A stretch of 64,000 bases of DNA from Burkholderiales bacterium (lineage in GTDB: Bacteria; Pseudomonadota; Gammaproteobacteria; Burkholderiales; WYBJ01). The notes beneath the pieces are model-generated. The model saw only the letters and a program-made list of their open reading frames with translations. It ran no database searches and was not told the DNA's origin. The stretch lies in NCBI GenBank assembly GCA_022841915.1, contig JALHQN010000005.1:1-64000 (forward strand), given 5' to 3'. Position 1 is the stretch's first letter, and the number at the start of each line of letters is the position of its first letter. The position numbers were made by a program, and so were the translations under genes. Below, one piece after another: positions 1 through 8,326 of this stretch.

Positions 1-179
1 CACATTGCGCCGCAGGCGCCATGTGACGTCGCAGGCATAACTGCAGCACCCAGCACAAGGCCGTGGCGGACTACGAGCTGCCGCTGCGTCGCCACATGGA
101 ACGGGCGACGCTCAAAGGCAGCGTTCCGCACTGAGGCCGGTGGGGTGCGAAAGTTACGGGCAGTGCTCCGGATCGAGGC
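1..179. other. Left-edge stretch without an assignable gene
   Basis: This holds no gene I can name. In one forward frame a short open segment (about 27-134) ends at a TGA at 132-134 and encodes a basic tail ending GSVPH. The same frame is closed by a stop at 24-26, so it cannot be a simple continuation of a gene from the left. It may be the end of a degraded or frameshifted gene, or chance. The rest, up to the stop codon of the leftward MFS gene, shows nothing. Confidence 0.2.
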
Positions 180-1412
180 TCAGGCAGGTCGTCGCTCGTA
201 CCACCGGGACATCGCTTCCATCGCGAGCCAGGATGCACAGGCTGCGATCGTCAGAACTACCTGGGCGGTGAACCAGTTCCAGTGCTCGATCAGCAGCGCG
301 AACACCGTGGGTGCCGCGGCATTCACGATCAGTACGGGCGTGGCCAGGAGGCCGAGCACGGCGCCGTATCCGTTCGACCCGAACAAAGCCAGGGGCAGGG
401 CGCCGCGAACGATCGTGATCACCCCTTGCGATGCGCCCATGAGCAGGGTGAACGCGAGCAGCGCCATGAGATTGCCTTGCGCCACGAGCAGCAAGGCGAA
501 CGACAAGGGCAGCACGCCGATGGCGATGCGCGCGATGGTGATGGCCCGCAGATGGCGTCCGAAAACGATCTCGACGACGCGACCGGCGAATTGAGCGAAC
601 CCCTTGAGCGAGGCCACCCACACCGCTGCTGCGGTGGCGAGCCCGGCGGCCTCGAGCAGAGGGACGAGTTGAACGGTGACGATGCCGAACACGAAGCCGT
701 TGAGCGACATGACGCCGGCGAACAGAATCATCGCGATCGTGCGTGCCCGCCCGGTAAGCGGTTTGCCCTCGGATGCGCGACCCTCGGCTTTCATCGATGG
801 GCTCGCGTCCGCGGATTCGCGGCGGGCGAGGCCCAGCCAGATGAGCGGCAAGCAAACGACGAGGTTGATCGCCGCGAACAGCAGCAGCGTAGTGCGCCAG
901 CCCACAGCCTGATCGAGGAAGTGGCCGACGACCCAGAAGACGCTCGATGCGAACGCACCGAACAGCGTGAGATACGAAATGGCCGCACGGCCGCGCGAAG
1001 GCACCACCTGCACGAGGGCTGCGAAGGCGGCGTCGTAGAGCGTCATGCGCATGCCGACACCGAGCACGATCCAGGCACCGAGGTAAGTCGCTTGCGCTTG
1101 TGCGCCGGCCAAGGCGGCCAAGCCTGCGGACACGAGCAAGGTGCCGCCGGCCATGATCCGCCGCGCACCCCAGGCGTCGATCGCGCGCCCAGTCCAGGCG
1201 GAGACCGCGCCCATGGTGAGTACGGCGAGCGTAAAGCCGAAGTAGACGAAGCCTCCGCTCCAGCCCGTGTCTCGCTGGATGGGGGTCGCGAGCACACCCA
1301 GGCAGTAGAAGCTCGTACCCCAGGCCGTGATCTGGGCGATGCCGAGCGCGCAGACCGCGAATGCAAGGGGATCGTGCGACGATTCGGCTCGGAACCAGGG
1401 CATAGGGCGCAT
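180..1412 (-). CDS. MFS transporter
   Basis: Predicted 410-residue inner-membrane permease of the major facilitator superfamily, probably moving a small organic solute; the substrate is unknown. The protein is a run of Ala/Leu/Val/Gly-rich hydrophobic segments with the usual 12-helix length. A conserved-looking loop after helix 2 (SAWTGRAIDAWGARR) matches the MFS DRxGRR-type loop. A start further upstream at 1469 is possible, but the ATG at 1412 (MRPMPWF) gives a normal cytoplasmic N-terminus ahead of the first helix. It diverges from the dienelactone hydrolase gene across about 118 bp that contains an inverted repeat. Family assignment is secure; specificity is not. Confidence 0.85.
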   Translation of the reverse strand: MRPMPWFRAESSHDPLAFAVCALGIAQITAWGTSFYCLGVLATPIQRDTGWSGGFVYFGFTLAVLTMGAVSAWTGRAIDAWGARRIMAGGTLLVSAGLAALAGAQAQATYLGAWIVLGVGMRMTLYDAAFAALVQVVPSRGRAAISYLTLFGAFASSVFWVVGHFLDQAVGWRTTLLLFAAINLVVCLPLIWLGLARRESADASPSMKAEGRASEGKPLTGRARTIAMILFAGVMSLNGFVFGIVTVQLVPLLEAAGLATAAAVWVASLKGFAQFAGRVVEIVFGRHLRAITIARIAIGVLPLSFALLLVAQGNLMALLAFTLLMGASQGVITIVRGALPLALFGSNGYGAVLGLLATPVLIVNAAAPTVFALLIEHWNWFTAQVVLTIAACASWLAMEAMSRWYERRPA

Positions 1413-1480
1413 CGGTGCGGCTGCTCGAGCGGTGTCGCAAAAAAGTTTTGAGTGGATGGATCGTAGCATGGGTCTTCGGC

Positions 1481-1501
1481 TGTATACCTACTCCGGATAC
1501 A
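1481..1501. promoter_or_regulatory. Imperfect dyad in divergent promoter region
   Basis: TGTATaCC, six bases, then GGATACA forms a nearly perfect inverted repeat (one extra A in the left arm). It lies between the divergent MFS (start 1412) and dienelactone hydrolase (start 1531) genes, 30 bases before the latter. Its place fits an operator for one or both genes, but no regulator gene is nearby. This is inference from symmetry and position only. Confidence 0.3.
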
Positions 1502-1530
1502 CTTGCGGCTCACTCAGCCAGGAGGCCCCT

Positions 1531-2439
1531 ATGACCGAGCATGCGGTTGCAGACGAAGTGCGTGGCGTGACGCAGATCGAGATCGATCAGCGGGTCTACG
1601 ATCTCTACGACGAGTATTGCCATGGCCGTATCGACCGGCGCGAGTTTCTTCTGCGGGCAGCGGCGGTGACCGCCGGCGGGCTGGCGATGGCTCAGGCCTT
1701 GTTTCCCCGGTATGCGCAGGCAGCCATGGTTTCGTTCACCGACCAGCGCATCAAGGCGCAGTACGTCACTTATCCGTCCCCGGGCGGAACCTCCGGCCAG
1801 ATGCGCGGGTATCTGGTGCAACCCGCCGGGCAGGGGCCTTTCCCCGCAGTGCTCGTGATTCACGAGAACCGTGGCTTGAACCCCTATATCGAGGACGTGG
1901 CGCGTCGTGCGGCCGTCGACGGGTTTCTTGCGCTCGCGCCCGATGGGCTCTTCCCCGTGGGCGGTTATCCCGGCAACGACGACGACGGGCGCAAACTGCA
2001 GGCGGGTCTGGATCAGGCGAAGCTGCGCACCGACATGCTCAACAGCGCCCGCTACGTCAAGGCGCATGCGCTCTCGACCGGCAAACTCGGCGTGACCGGT
2101 TTTTGCTGGGGCGGAGGGACGACCAACTACCTCGCCGCGGAGATGGGTGCGGACATGCATGCGGGCGTGCCCTTCTACGGGGCCTCGGCCGCGACCGAAA
2201 GCGTGCCCAGGATCAAGTCGCCGCTGCAAATCCACTACGCCGACAACGACAAGCGCATCAACGACATGTGGCCGGCGTTCGAAACCGCGCTGAAGGCGGC
2301 CAAGGTGCCGCACGAGATGCACATGTATCCAGATACCCAGCACGGCTTCCACAACAACTCCACGCCCCGCTACAACGAGGCGGCGGCCAAGCTCGCTTGG
2401 GATCGCACCATCGCGTTCTTCAAGAAGCACCTGGCCTGA
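1531..2439 (+). CDS. Dienelactone hydrolase family protein, Tat-exported
   Basis: 302-residue alpha/beta hydrolase of the carboxymethylenebutenolidase (DLH) family. An N-terminal twin-arginine motif (DRREFLL, residues 35-41) and a hydrophobic stretch ending near AQA suggest Tat export to the periplasm. The catalytic set is visible: Cys192 in GFCWGGG, an Asp in YADND (238/240) and His271 in HGFH. Glu112 in HENRG matches the DLH glutamate that orients the Cys nucleophile. The ATG at 1531 was chosen because AGGAGG precedes it by 6-7 bases. It is followed after 25 bases by a MOSC gene. Family members hydrolyse dienelactones or related lactones and esters; the true substrate here is unknown. Confidence 0.88.
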   Translation: MTEHAVADEVRGVTQIEIDQRVYDLYDEYCHGRIDRREFLLRAAAVTAGGLAMAQALFPRYAQAAMVSFTDQRIKAQYVTYPSPGGTSGQMRGYLVQPAGQGPFPAVLVIHENRGLNPYIEDVARRAAVDGFLALAPDGLFPVGGYPGNDDDGRKLQAGLDQAKLRTDMLNSARYVKAHALSTGKLGVTGFCWGGGTTNYLAAEMGADMHAGVPFYGASAATESVPRIKSPLQIHYADNDKRINDMWPAFETALKAAKVPHEMHMYPDTQHGFHNNSTPRYNEAAAKLAWDRTIAFFKKHLA

Positions 2440-2464
2440 TGCGGGCGACGGGCGCAGTCGGGTC

Positions 2465-3010
2465 GTGACGCCGCCGGATCCCGCTGCGCACGGATTGCAG
2501 GCGCTGTCACTCGGATTCCCCCTGGCGGGCAGGCTAGACAGCATTCTGCTGCGGCCGAAGCGCGGCGTGCCGATGCTCGCAGTGGCATCGGTGGCCGCCA
2601 TCGAGGGGTTCGGCTTGGCGGGTGATCGCACCGCGCAGCGCCCGAGTGCTCGCGCTGGCGGCAAGCGTCAGGTCACGCTTATCCAGCGCGAGCATCTGCC
2701 CGTCATCGCGAGCCTGCTCGGGCACGGGCAGGTCGATCCTGCGCTGCTCAGGCGCAATCTCGTCGTGTCAGGGATCAATCTGCTCGCGGCGAAAAGTCTG
2801 TTTCGCGATCGGCCGCTCGTATTGCAGATCGGAGCGGATGTCGAACTCGAGGTCACCGGGCCTTGCGAGCCGTGTTCCCGGATGGAACTGGCACTCGGGG
2901 TGGGCGGTTACAACGCGCTGCGAGGTCACGGCGGCGTCACGGCGCGCGTCCTCAAGGGCGGCTCGATCAACTTGGGCGATGCCGTGACGTGCGTGGCTCG
3001 AAGCGTCTGA
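2465..3010 (+). CDS. MOSC domain-containing protein
   Basis: 181-residue protein made almost entirely of a MOSC domain, the molybdenum-cofactor sulfurase C-terminal fold also found in YiiM and mARC-type proteins. Visible family marks are GDR (53-55), QVTLIQ (69-74), RRNLVVSG (96-103) and the paired cysteines Cys134 and Cys137 in GPCEPC, the likely sulfur or Moco-ligand site. It starts with GTG at 2465, 25 bases after the dienelactone hydrolase gene, and ends one base before the MFS start, so the three are probably co-transcribed. MOSC proteins of this size detoxify or transfer sulfur through Moco, but the partner here cannot be told. Confidence 0.85.
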   Translation: MTPPDPAAHGLQALSLGFPLAGRLDSILLRPKRGVPMLAVASVAAIEGFGLAGDRTAQRPSARAGGKRQVTLIQREHLPVIASLLGHGQVDPALLRRNLVVSGINLLAAKSLFRDRPLVLQIGADVELEVTGPCEPCSRMELALGVGGYNALRGHGGVTARVLKGGSINLGDAVTCVARSV

Positions 3011-3011
3011 C

Positions 3012-4223
3012 TTGAGGCCTTTGCCGAAATTCGACTCGCCGGTGAAGCGAGGCGATTTCCTTCGACTGTGGACCGTCGGCTGTTCGGCCTTCGTCGTCCG
3101 CTGGCTCGAGATGCTGGCGGTCGGTCTGTACGCCTACCAGATCACTTCGTCGGCCTTCGTGGTGGCGATGCTCAGCATGCTGCGCGTGTTGCCGATGAGT
3201 CTCTTCGGCGCGTTCCTCGGCGCAGTGGCCGACCGCGTCGAGCGGCGCACCGCGTTGATCGGGATGGTGGGTCTCTCGATGGCCGGGACCGGGTCGCTGG
3301 CAGTCCTGGCCAGCCTCGATGTGCTCCAAGTTTGGCATCTGGCCGTGGCGAGCTTCGTCAACGGCGTCTGCTGGGCGGCGGACAATCCCGTGCGTCGCAT
3401 GATGATCGGCGACGTGGTCGGGCCTGAAGGCATGAGCAAGGCGATGGCCATCGACGCCGGCACCAATAATGCGAGCCGGGTGCTGGGCCCCACGCTGAGC
3501 GGATTGCTGCTGGGGCAGTTCGGTATCGCGAGTGTGTTCTGGTTGGGCGTGGTGTTCTATGTGCCGAGCTTGTGGGCGGCGCTCACGGTCAAGGTGCGCA
3601 GCCGGCCTGCTGCGAAGCACGCGATGCCCATGCTGGGCAGCATCGCGCAGGGGCTGATGTGGCTGCGCGGCGACCGGCGCATGATCGGCGTCTTTCTGAT
3701 CACGATCTATTTCAATGTCTTCGGTTGGCCCTTCGTCAGCATGATTCCGGTCATCGGCACGGACTACCTGCGGCTCGATCCGCAGGGCGTGGGCCTACTG
3801 GCAAGCGCGGAGGGCATCGGTGGGCTGGTCGGAGCGCTGCTGGTCGGGTCCCTGGTGCCCGCGCGCTGGTACGGGCGTGTCTATGCCGCTGCGGTCGGCG
3901 CCTATCTGGTCATGCTGATCGTCTTTGCGCTTGCGCCCAACGGCCTGCTCGCCGGCCTGTCCCTGCTTTGCACGGGGGCGCTCGGCACCTGCTTCGGGGT
4001 CATGCAGGCGACCTTGGTGTATCGCTACACGCCGATCGAGATGCGCGCCCGCCTGCTCGGTGTGCTGGCGGTGTGCATAGGCACGAGTCCGATCGGCTTC
4101 TTCTATCTCGGCTATCTGGCCGAGGCCTTCGGGCCCCGCAATGCGACGGTCGCGCTCGGTGCGCAGGGCTTGCTGGCGATGCTCGTCACTTACCGATGGT
4201 GGCGCACGGCGCTGCGCATTTGA
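3012..4223 (+). CDS. MFS transporter (EntS-like)
   Basis: 403-residue major facilitator permease resembling the EntS/MFS_3 group of drug- and siderophore-type exporters. Hydrophobic helices begin within the first 40 residues, and the loop-2 motif appears as GAVADRVERRTAL. The proposed start is a TTG at 3012 one base after the MOSC stop; a GTG at 3042 would also work, so the exact N-terminus is uncertain. Position in the dienelactone hydrolase - MOSC - MFS run suggests export or uptake of a compound handled by those enzymes. Specificity is unknown. Confidence 0.85.
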   Translation: MRPLPKFDSPVKRGDFLRLWTVGCSAFVVRWLEMLAVGLYAYQITSSAFVVAMLSMLRVLPMSLFGAFLGAVADRVERRTALIGMVGLSMAGTGSLAVLASLDVLQVWHLAVASFVNGVCWAADNPVRRMMIGDVVGPEGMSKAMAIDAGTNNASRVLGPTLSGLLLGQFGIASVFWLGVVFYVPSLWAALTVKVRSRPAAKHAMPMLGSIAQGLMWLRGDRRMIGVFLITIYFNVFGWPFVSMIPVIGTDYLRLDPQGVGLLASAEGIGGLVGALLVGSLVPARWYGRVYAAAVGAYLVMLIVFALAPNGLLAGLSLLCTGALGTCFGVMQATLVYRYTPIEMRARLLGVLAVCIGTSPIGFFYLGYLAEAFGPRNATVALGAQGLLAMLVTYRWWRTALRI

Positions 4224-4331
4224 TGGGTGCCCATGGGCCCTTGCGTGCGCTGCAACGCGACGACGCGTTGGACAGCGCCGCTGCGAGCGGCCAGAATCGG
4301 CGATCAGGATCAACGCTCAGGAGGAGCACCC

Positions 4332-5705
4332 GTGACACTCGCGAACCAACTTGCAGAGCGCATCGTGGCGATGCGCTACGAGGATCTTCCCCCGCAGGCC
4401 GTGCATTGGGCCAAGGTATCGATCGTCGACACGATCGGCTGCGCGCTCGCCGCGGTCGATGAAGACGCCCCGCGCATCGCCGAGCGCGTGTTGACCGGCG
4501 GCGTCAGCGTCGGCCCCAGCCTGGTATGGGGCAGCACGCGTCGGGTGCCGGTGCTCGATGCCGCGGTGATCAACGGCACGGCTGCGCATGCGCTCGATTA
4601 CGACGACTGCAACAACTCGCTCGCCGGGCACCCCTCGATCGCGATGCTGCCGGGCATCGTCGCTCTGGGAGAATCTCTCGGTTCGTCGGGACGCGATGTC
4701 GTGCTCGCTTTCGTGACGGGTTGGGAAGCGCAGGCGCGGATCGCGCATGCCGTCAATGTCCATCACTACGAAAAGGGCTGGCACCCGACCGCGACCCTCG
4801 GCGTATTCGGCGGCACGGCGGGTGCGGCGCGATTGTTGGGATTGAATGCGGCACAGACGGCCAAGGCGCTGGCCATCGCGGTATCGCTATCGGCAGGCGT
4901 CAAGGCGAACTTCGGCACGATGACCAAGCCACTGCATGCCGGTCAGTCGACTCGTCATGGGGCGTATGCGGCTTTGCTCGCCAAGGAAGGCTTCACTGCC
5001 GGGCTCGATGCCTTCGAGCACAAGCAGGGGTTTTTCGAGGTGTTCAACGGGGCCGGCAACTACGATGCGCAGAAGGTCATGCCGCACTGGGCCGATCCGC
5101 TCGACATCCTCGCGCCCGGCGTGGGCTTGAAGCAGTATCCGTGCTGCGCCAGCACCCACTCGGCCATCGACGCGATGCTGGTGCTGCGAGAGCAGCACGG
5201 GTTGACGCCCGAGAACGTGGCCAGGATCGAGTCGGTGACGCATGCGCGTGCGCTGGCGCACACCAATCGTCCCGATCCGCAGAGTACCCTGGATGCGAAG
5301 TTCAGCGTCCAGTACTGCGTGGCCCGGGCGCTGCTGCACGGCGAGGTCACCTTCGCCCACTTCGAGGGCGAAGCAATCCGGGATGCCCGGGTTCGCTCGC
5401 TGCTCGATCGGATCGAGGCGCGCCCGCACACCTTCCAGCCCAAGGGCATGGACGAACACTACGAGTGCCACTTGTACGTCACCACCACCGACGGCCGCAA
5501 GCTCACGGCCAAGGTGGAGCAGCCCCTGCGCGGCCCGTGCAACCTCGCACCCCCGGATCGGCTCGAATCGAAGTTCAGGGATTGCGCTGCTCGAGCGCTG
5601 CGTGCCGGTGCGGTCGAGCCGCTCTATGCGGCGATCGGCAGGCTGGAGAGTTTCGGCGACGTGCGCGAAGTCACGGGGATGATGGCGCAGGCGGTAAAGC
5701 CTTAA
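4332..5705 (+). CDS. MmgE/PrpD family protein
   Basis: 457-residue member of the MmgE/PrpD family, which includes 2-methylcitrate dehydratase, cis-aconitate decarboxylase and iminodisuccinate epimerase. Recognisable elements are HALDYDDCNNS near residue 90, the Gly-rich GWHPTATLG region and the lid-domain segment KQYPCCASTHSAID, which carries family-typical basic and cysteine positions. The GTG at 4332 is chosen because CAGGAGGAG lies about 7 bases before it; an in-frame start further upstream lacks a site. It is the last gene of the rightward run from 1531 and ends at a strong hairpin. It probably acts on a small di- or tricarboxylic acid. It is one of three MmgE/PrpD genes in the window. 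Confidence 0.88.
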   Translation: MTLANQLAERIVAMRYEDLPPQAVHWAKVSIVDTIGCALAAVDEDAPRIAERVLTGGVSVGPSLVWGSTRRVPVLDAAVINGTAAHALDYDDCNNSLAGHPSIAMLPGIVALGESLGSSGRDVVLAFVTGWEAQARIAHAVNVHHYEKGWHPTATLGVFGGTAGAARLLGLNAAQTAKALAIAVSLSAGVKANFGTMTKPLHAGQSTRHGAYAALLAKEGFTAGLDAFEHKQGFFEVFNGAGNYDAQKVMPHWADPLDILAPGVGLKQYPCCASTHSAIDAMLVLREQHGLTPENVARIESVTHARALAHTNRPDPQSTLDAKFSVQYCVARALLHGEVTFAHFEGEAIRDARVRSLLDRIEARPHTFQPKGMDEHYECHLYVTTTDGRKLTAKVEQPLRGPCNLAPPDRLESKFRDCAARALRAGAVEPLYAAIGRLESFGDVREVTGMMAQAVKP

Positions 5706-5730
5706 GCGAAGAAGCTTGCGGAAAGAGGTT

Positions 5731-5763
5731 GGCCGCCCCCCTCGAGGCTCGAGGGGGGCGGCC
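5731..5763. terminator. Perfect 16-bp inverted repeat, bidirectional terminator
   Basis: GGCCGCCCCCCTCGAG and its exact reverse complement are separated by a single base. The repeat sits between the convergent MmgE/PrpD and Bug genes. It lacks a clear T-run, so it may work as a strong hairpin for both directions rather than a classic intrinsic terminator. Confidence 0.65.
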
Positions 5764-5800
5764 TGACGCAGCAGCGAGGAGGGCTGGCCGATGCCGGACG

Positions 5801-6781
5801 CTACTGCTTCTGCATCCCCGCCTCGCGGGCCACCTTGGCCCACTTGTCGATGTCTTGCGGGATCATCGTCTTCATTTCCGCGGGCGTGCGAACGATGATC
5901 TCGGCGCCCTCGGCGGCAAAGCGCTTGGCGGTTTCCGGCAGCCGTTGAACCGCAATGATCTCGTTGCTCATGCGGTTGAGGATCGCTGCAGGCGTGCCGG
6001 CAGGCACGGCCCATCCCCACCAGATGGAGGCGTCGTATCCGGACACCCCGGCCTCGGCCAAGGTGGGCAGGTCGGGCAGGGCGGCCGCGCGTTTGGTGCT
6101 TCCGGTGGCGAGGGCGCGCAGTCGACCTGCGCGCAGCTGCGGCCCGACGGTGACGATGGTGCCCACGGCCAGATGCGCTTGCCCGCTGATGACATCCACG
6201 ATCGCGGGCGCGCCGCCCTTGTAGAGCACGATCTCCGCGTCGATCCCGGCGCGACTGCGGAACATGGCCGAGACGAAGTGCATGAATCCGCCTGCCGAGG
6301 CGATGGTGAGATAGTTCGGCTTCGATTTGCCCAAGGCGACCAGTTCCTGGATCGACTTCACCGGCAGGGAGGCCGATACGCATACCACGACCGGTGCTGA
6401 TCCGAGCATGCCGATCCAGTCGAAATCCTTCGCCGGATCGTAGGGCAGTTTGCGGATCGCGGGGTTCATCGTGAAAGCGGCCGACGCCATCAGCAGGTTG
6501 TATCCGTCGGGGGTCGACTTGGCGACCATGTCGGTGGCGATCACGCCGTCCGCCCCGGGGCGGTTGTCCACCACGATCTGACGCCCGATGCGCTCGCCGA
6601 TCTGTCCGGCGAAATACCGCGCCATGATGTCGTTGCTGCCGCCGGGGGCTTGTGGGACGAGCACGCGAATGGGTTTGGTGGGATAGGTCGACGCATCGGC
6701 GGCGTTGGTATGTTGCGGTGCGGCGAACGCGAGCGGCAGAGCGGCCAGGACCAGCGCGCGAGTCGTGGGTGTCGACGTCAT
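5801..6781 (-). CDS. Bug/TctC-type periplasmic binding protein
   Basis: 326-residue secreted solute-binding protein of the tripartite tricarboxylate transporter (Bug) family. A signal peptide runs to about residue 27 (Ala-rich, ending near TNA-AD). Then come the family marks: PGGSNDIMAR, VVDNRPGADG, PDGYNLL, and the second-lobe segments typical of Bug proteins. Such proteins bind small carboxylates or amides in the periplasm. The ATG at 6781 is preceded by GGAG at a good distance. It faces the MmgE/PrpD gene tail to tail and diverges from the HMG-CoA-lyase-like genes, so it might supply their substrate. No TctA/TctB membrane genes are present. Confidence 0.9.
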   Translation of the reverse strand: MTSTPTTRALVLAALPLAFAAPQHTNAADASTYPTKPIRVLVPQAPGGSNDIMARYFAGQIGERIGRQIVVDNRPGADGVIATDMVAKSTPDGYNLLMASAAFTMNPAIRKLPYDPAKDFDWIGMLGSAPVVVCVSASLPVKSIQELVALGKSKPNYLTIASAGGFMHFVSAMFRSRAGIDAEIVLYKGGAPAIVDVISGQAHLAVGTIVTVGPQLRAGRLRALATGSTKRAAALPDLPTLAEAGVSGYDASIWWGWAVPAGTPAAILNRMSNEIIAVQRLPETAKRFAAEGAEIIVRTPAEMKTMIPQDIDKWAKVAREAGMQKQ

Positions 6782-7090
6782 GATTGCTTCTCCTCCGGCT
6801 TTTGTTGATACCACATTGTGGCTTTGTCGCGCGGTGAGACTACACCGAAGGCGTACGGTCGACAACGCGAGCGGCCCGGAATCCGGCACCGGCATTTGTG
6901 AATCTGCCGCCCGTAGGGCGCGCGGCATATGCTATCTTTGCACTGCCGTCCCGCAGGAATGCGGGGCCAAGATGCGGCAGGCGACGGGAATGTTCCCGCA
7001 GCGATCCGGTCCATTCGAATCGGGCCAGCGCTGACGTCTCGAAGCGCGTGCCGCATAGTCCAGTATGTGAATTCACCCAAGGAGCCCACT
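6782..7090. other. Divergent intergenic region with nested hairpin
   Basis: 309 bases between a leftward Bug gene and the rightward lyase pair hold no gene. A nested stem is visible: TGCCG (6944-6948) pairs with CGGCA (6975-6979), enclosing CCCGCA/TGCGGG closed by a GGAA tetraloop (6950-6965). It would fall in the 5' untranslated region of the lyase mRNA if the promoter is near the A/T-rich patch at 6927-6938. No clear -35/-10 pair was found. Confidence 0.4.
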
Positions 7091-8245
7091 ATGGCCGGCT
7101 ATCCCAAGATTGTTCATACCGAAGAAGGTATGCGTGAAGGCATGCAGATCGAAAGCGCCGATATTCCCGTCGACGACAAGGTCGCACTGCTCAATGCACT
7201 GTCCGAGACAGGCTTGAAGGACATCGCCGTGGGCTCGTTCGTGAGCCCGAAGTACACGCCGCAGATGGCGAAGATGGACGAGATCATGGCCAAGTTCACG
7301 CCCAAGCCCGGCGTGAAGTACAGCTATACCGCCCTCAATGACAAAGGCATCGAGCGCGCCAAGGCCTACACCCCGCCGTTGAGCCCGAAGGCGAGCGAGT
7401 TCGCCACCAGCTGCGACATGTGCGACACCTTCGCTCAGCGCAACACCAATCGTACCCAGGAGCAGCAGATCGCCACTTGGCCGGCGAAGATCGCCAAGGC
7501 CAAGGCCGCCGGCGCCGAGGGCGGCTTGTCCATCAGCAACGCCTGGGGTTCCAACTGGGTGGGTCGGGTCACGACCGAGCAGCTGATGAAGATGCTCAGC
7601 CGCATGTACAACATGTGGGAAGAGGCCGGCATCGAGGTCACTCGCGTCGGCCTGGCCGATGCCAATGGCTGGTGCATGCCGCACGAAGTCGAGGCGAGCG
7701 TCGTCGAGATCAAGCGCCGCTGGCCGTCGATCAAGACCTTCAATCTGCATCTGCACAACACCCGCGGCACGGGGCTTGCCTCGATCTACGCCGCGATGAA
7801 GGTCATGGATAGCACCGACACGCTGAGCCTGCAATCGGCGATCGGCGGCATGGCCGGCTGCCCGTATTGCGGCAACGGTCGCGCGGCCAGCATGATCGCC
7901 ACCGAAGACCTGATGCACATGTTCGAAGAGATGGGCATCGATACCGGCGTCGATCTGTACAAGCTGGTCGAGTGCGTGTGGCTCGCCGAAAAGGTCGTGG
8001 GCCACCAGCTCTACGGCTTCGTCTCCAAGGCCGGTCCGCGTCCGCACTTCGACAAGCTCTACGCGATGGACATGCCTCACATCGAGACCATGGAGCAGGC
8101 GAAGCACTTCATCTATGGCAAGAAAGCGTACGAAGGCGCGATGACGCCTTGGGCCAAGCCCATCACCAGCTGGCAGCGTTCCGAGGCGCCCGTCGCCGCG
8201 CCGCCCGCCGGCGTGTTCGAGCTGCCGAAGAAAGCAGCGAGCTGA
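7091..8245 (+). CDS. HMG-CoA lyase-like DRE-TIM enzyme, paralogue 1
   Basis: 384-residue TIM-barrel protein of the hydroxymethylglutaryl-CoA lyase / DRE-TIM metallolyase superfamily. Fold marks: GSFVSPKYTPQM (48-59, as in HMG-CoA lyases), HLHNTRG (His220, His222, metal-ligand pair), GGMAGCPY (loop Cys257) and ATEDL. The signature is altered: the Arg-Asp pair is Arg15-Glu16, and the Glu of the usual IEVTSF segment is Ala46. A C-terminal extension of about 80 residues (KAGPRPHFDKLY onward) goes beyond the usual ~300. The ATG at 7091 follows GGAG. It is followed by a close paralogue and a family III CoA-transferase, so it probably cleaves or forms an acyl-CoA, but possibly not HMG-CoA. Confidence 0.8.
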   Translation: MAGYPKIVHTEEGMREGMQIESADIPVDDKVALLNALSETGLKDIAVGSFVSPKYTPQMAKMDEIMAKFTPKPGVKYSYTALNDKGIERAKAYTPPLSPKASEFATSCDMCDTFAQRNTNRTQEQQIATWPAKIAKAKAAGAEGGLSISNAWGSNWVGRVTTEQLMKMLSRMYNMWEEAGIEVTRVGLADANGWCMPHEVEASVVEIKRRWPSIKTFNLHLHNTRGTGLASIYAAMKVMDSTDTLSLQSAIGGMAGCPYCGNGRAASMIATEDLMHMFEEMGIDTGVDLYKLVECVWLAEKVVGHQLYGFVSKAGPRPHFDKLYAMDMPHIETMEQAKHFIYGKKAYEGAMTPWAKPITSWQRSEAPVAAPPAGVFELPKKAAS

Positions 8246-8267
8246 AGCAGCGCTTTTGACGCAGGCG

Positions 8268-8304
8268 ATCGGGGACAGGCTTTCGGGCCTGTCCCCGATT
8301 TCTT
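8268..8304 (+). terminator. Intrinsic-terminator-like hairpin between lyase paralogues
   Basis: A perfect 13-bp stem (ATCGGGGACAGGC pairing with 8287-8299), a 6-base loop TTTCGG and a following TTTCTT lie 22 bases after paralogue 1 and 23 bases before the ATG of paralogue 2. It looks like a rho-independent terminator placed inside the operon. It could reduce read-through to paralogue 2 and the CoA-transferase, or protect the 3' end of a processed message. Confidence 0.65.
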
Positions 8305-8326
8305 CATCAGCCCCAGGAGCCGCACC

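Noticed and set aside
27-134. Possible C-terminal fragment of a gene at the left edge
   Set aside because: Only about 35 codons with a stop just before; no motif, so no product is claimed.
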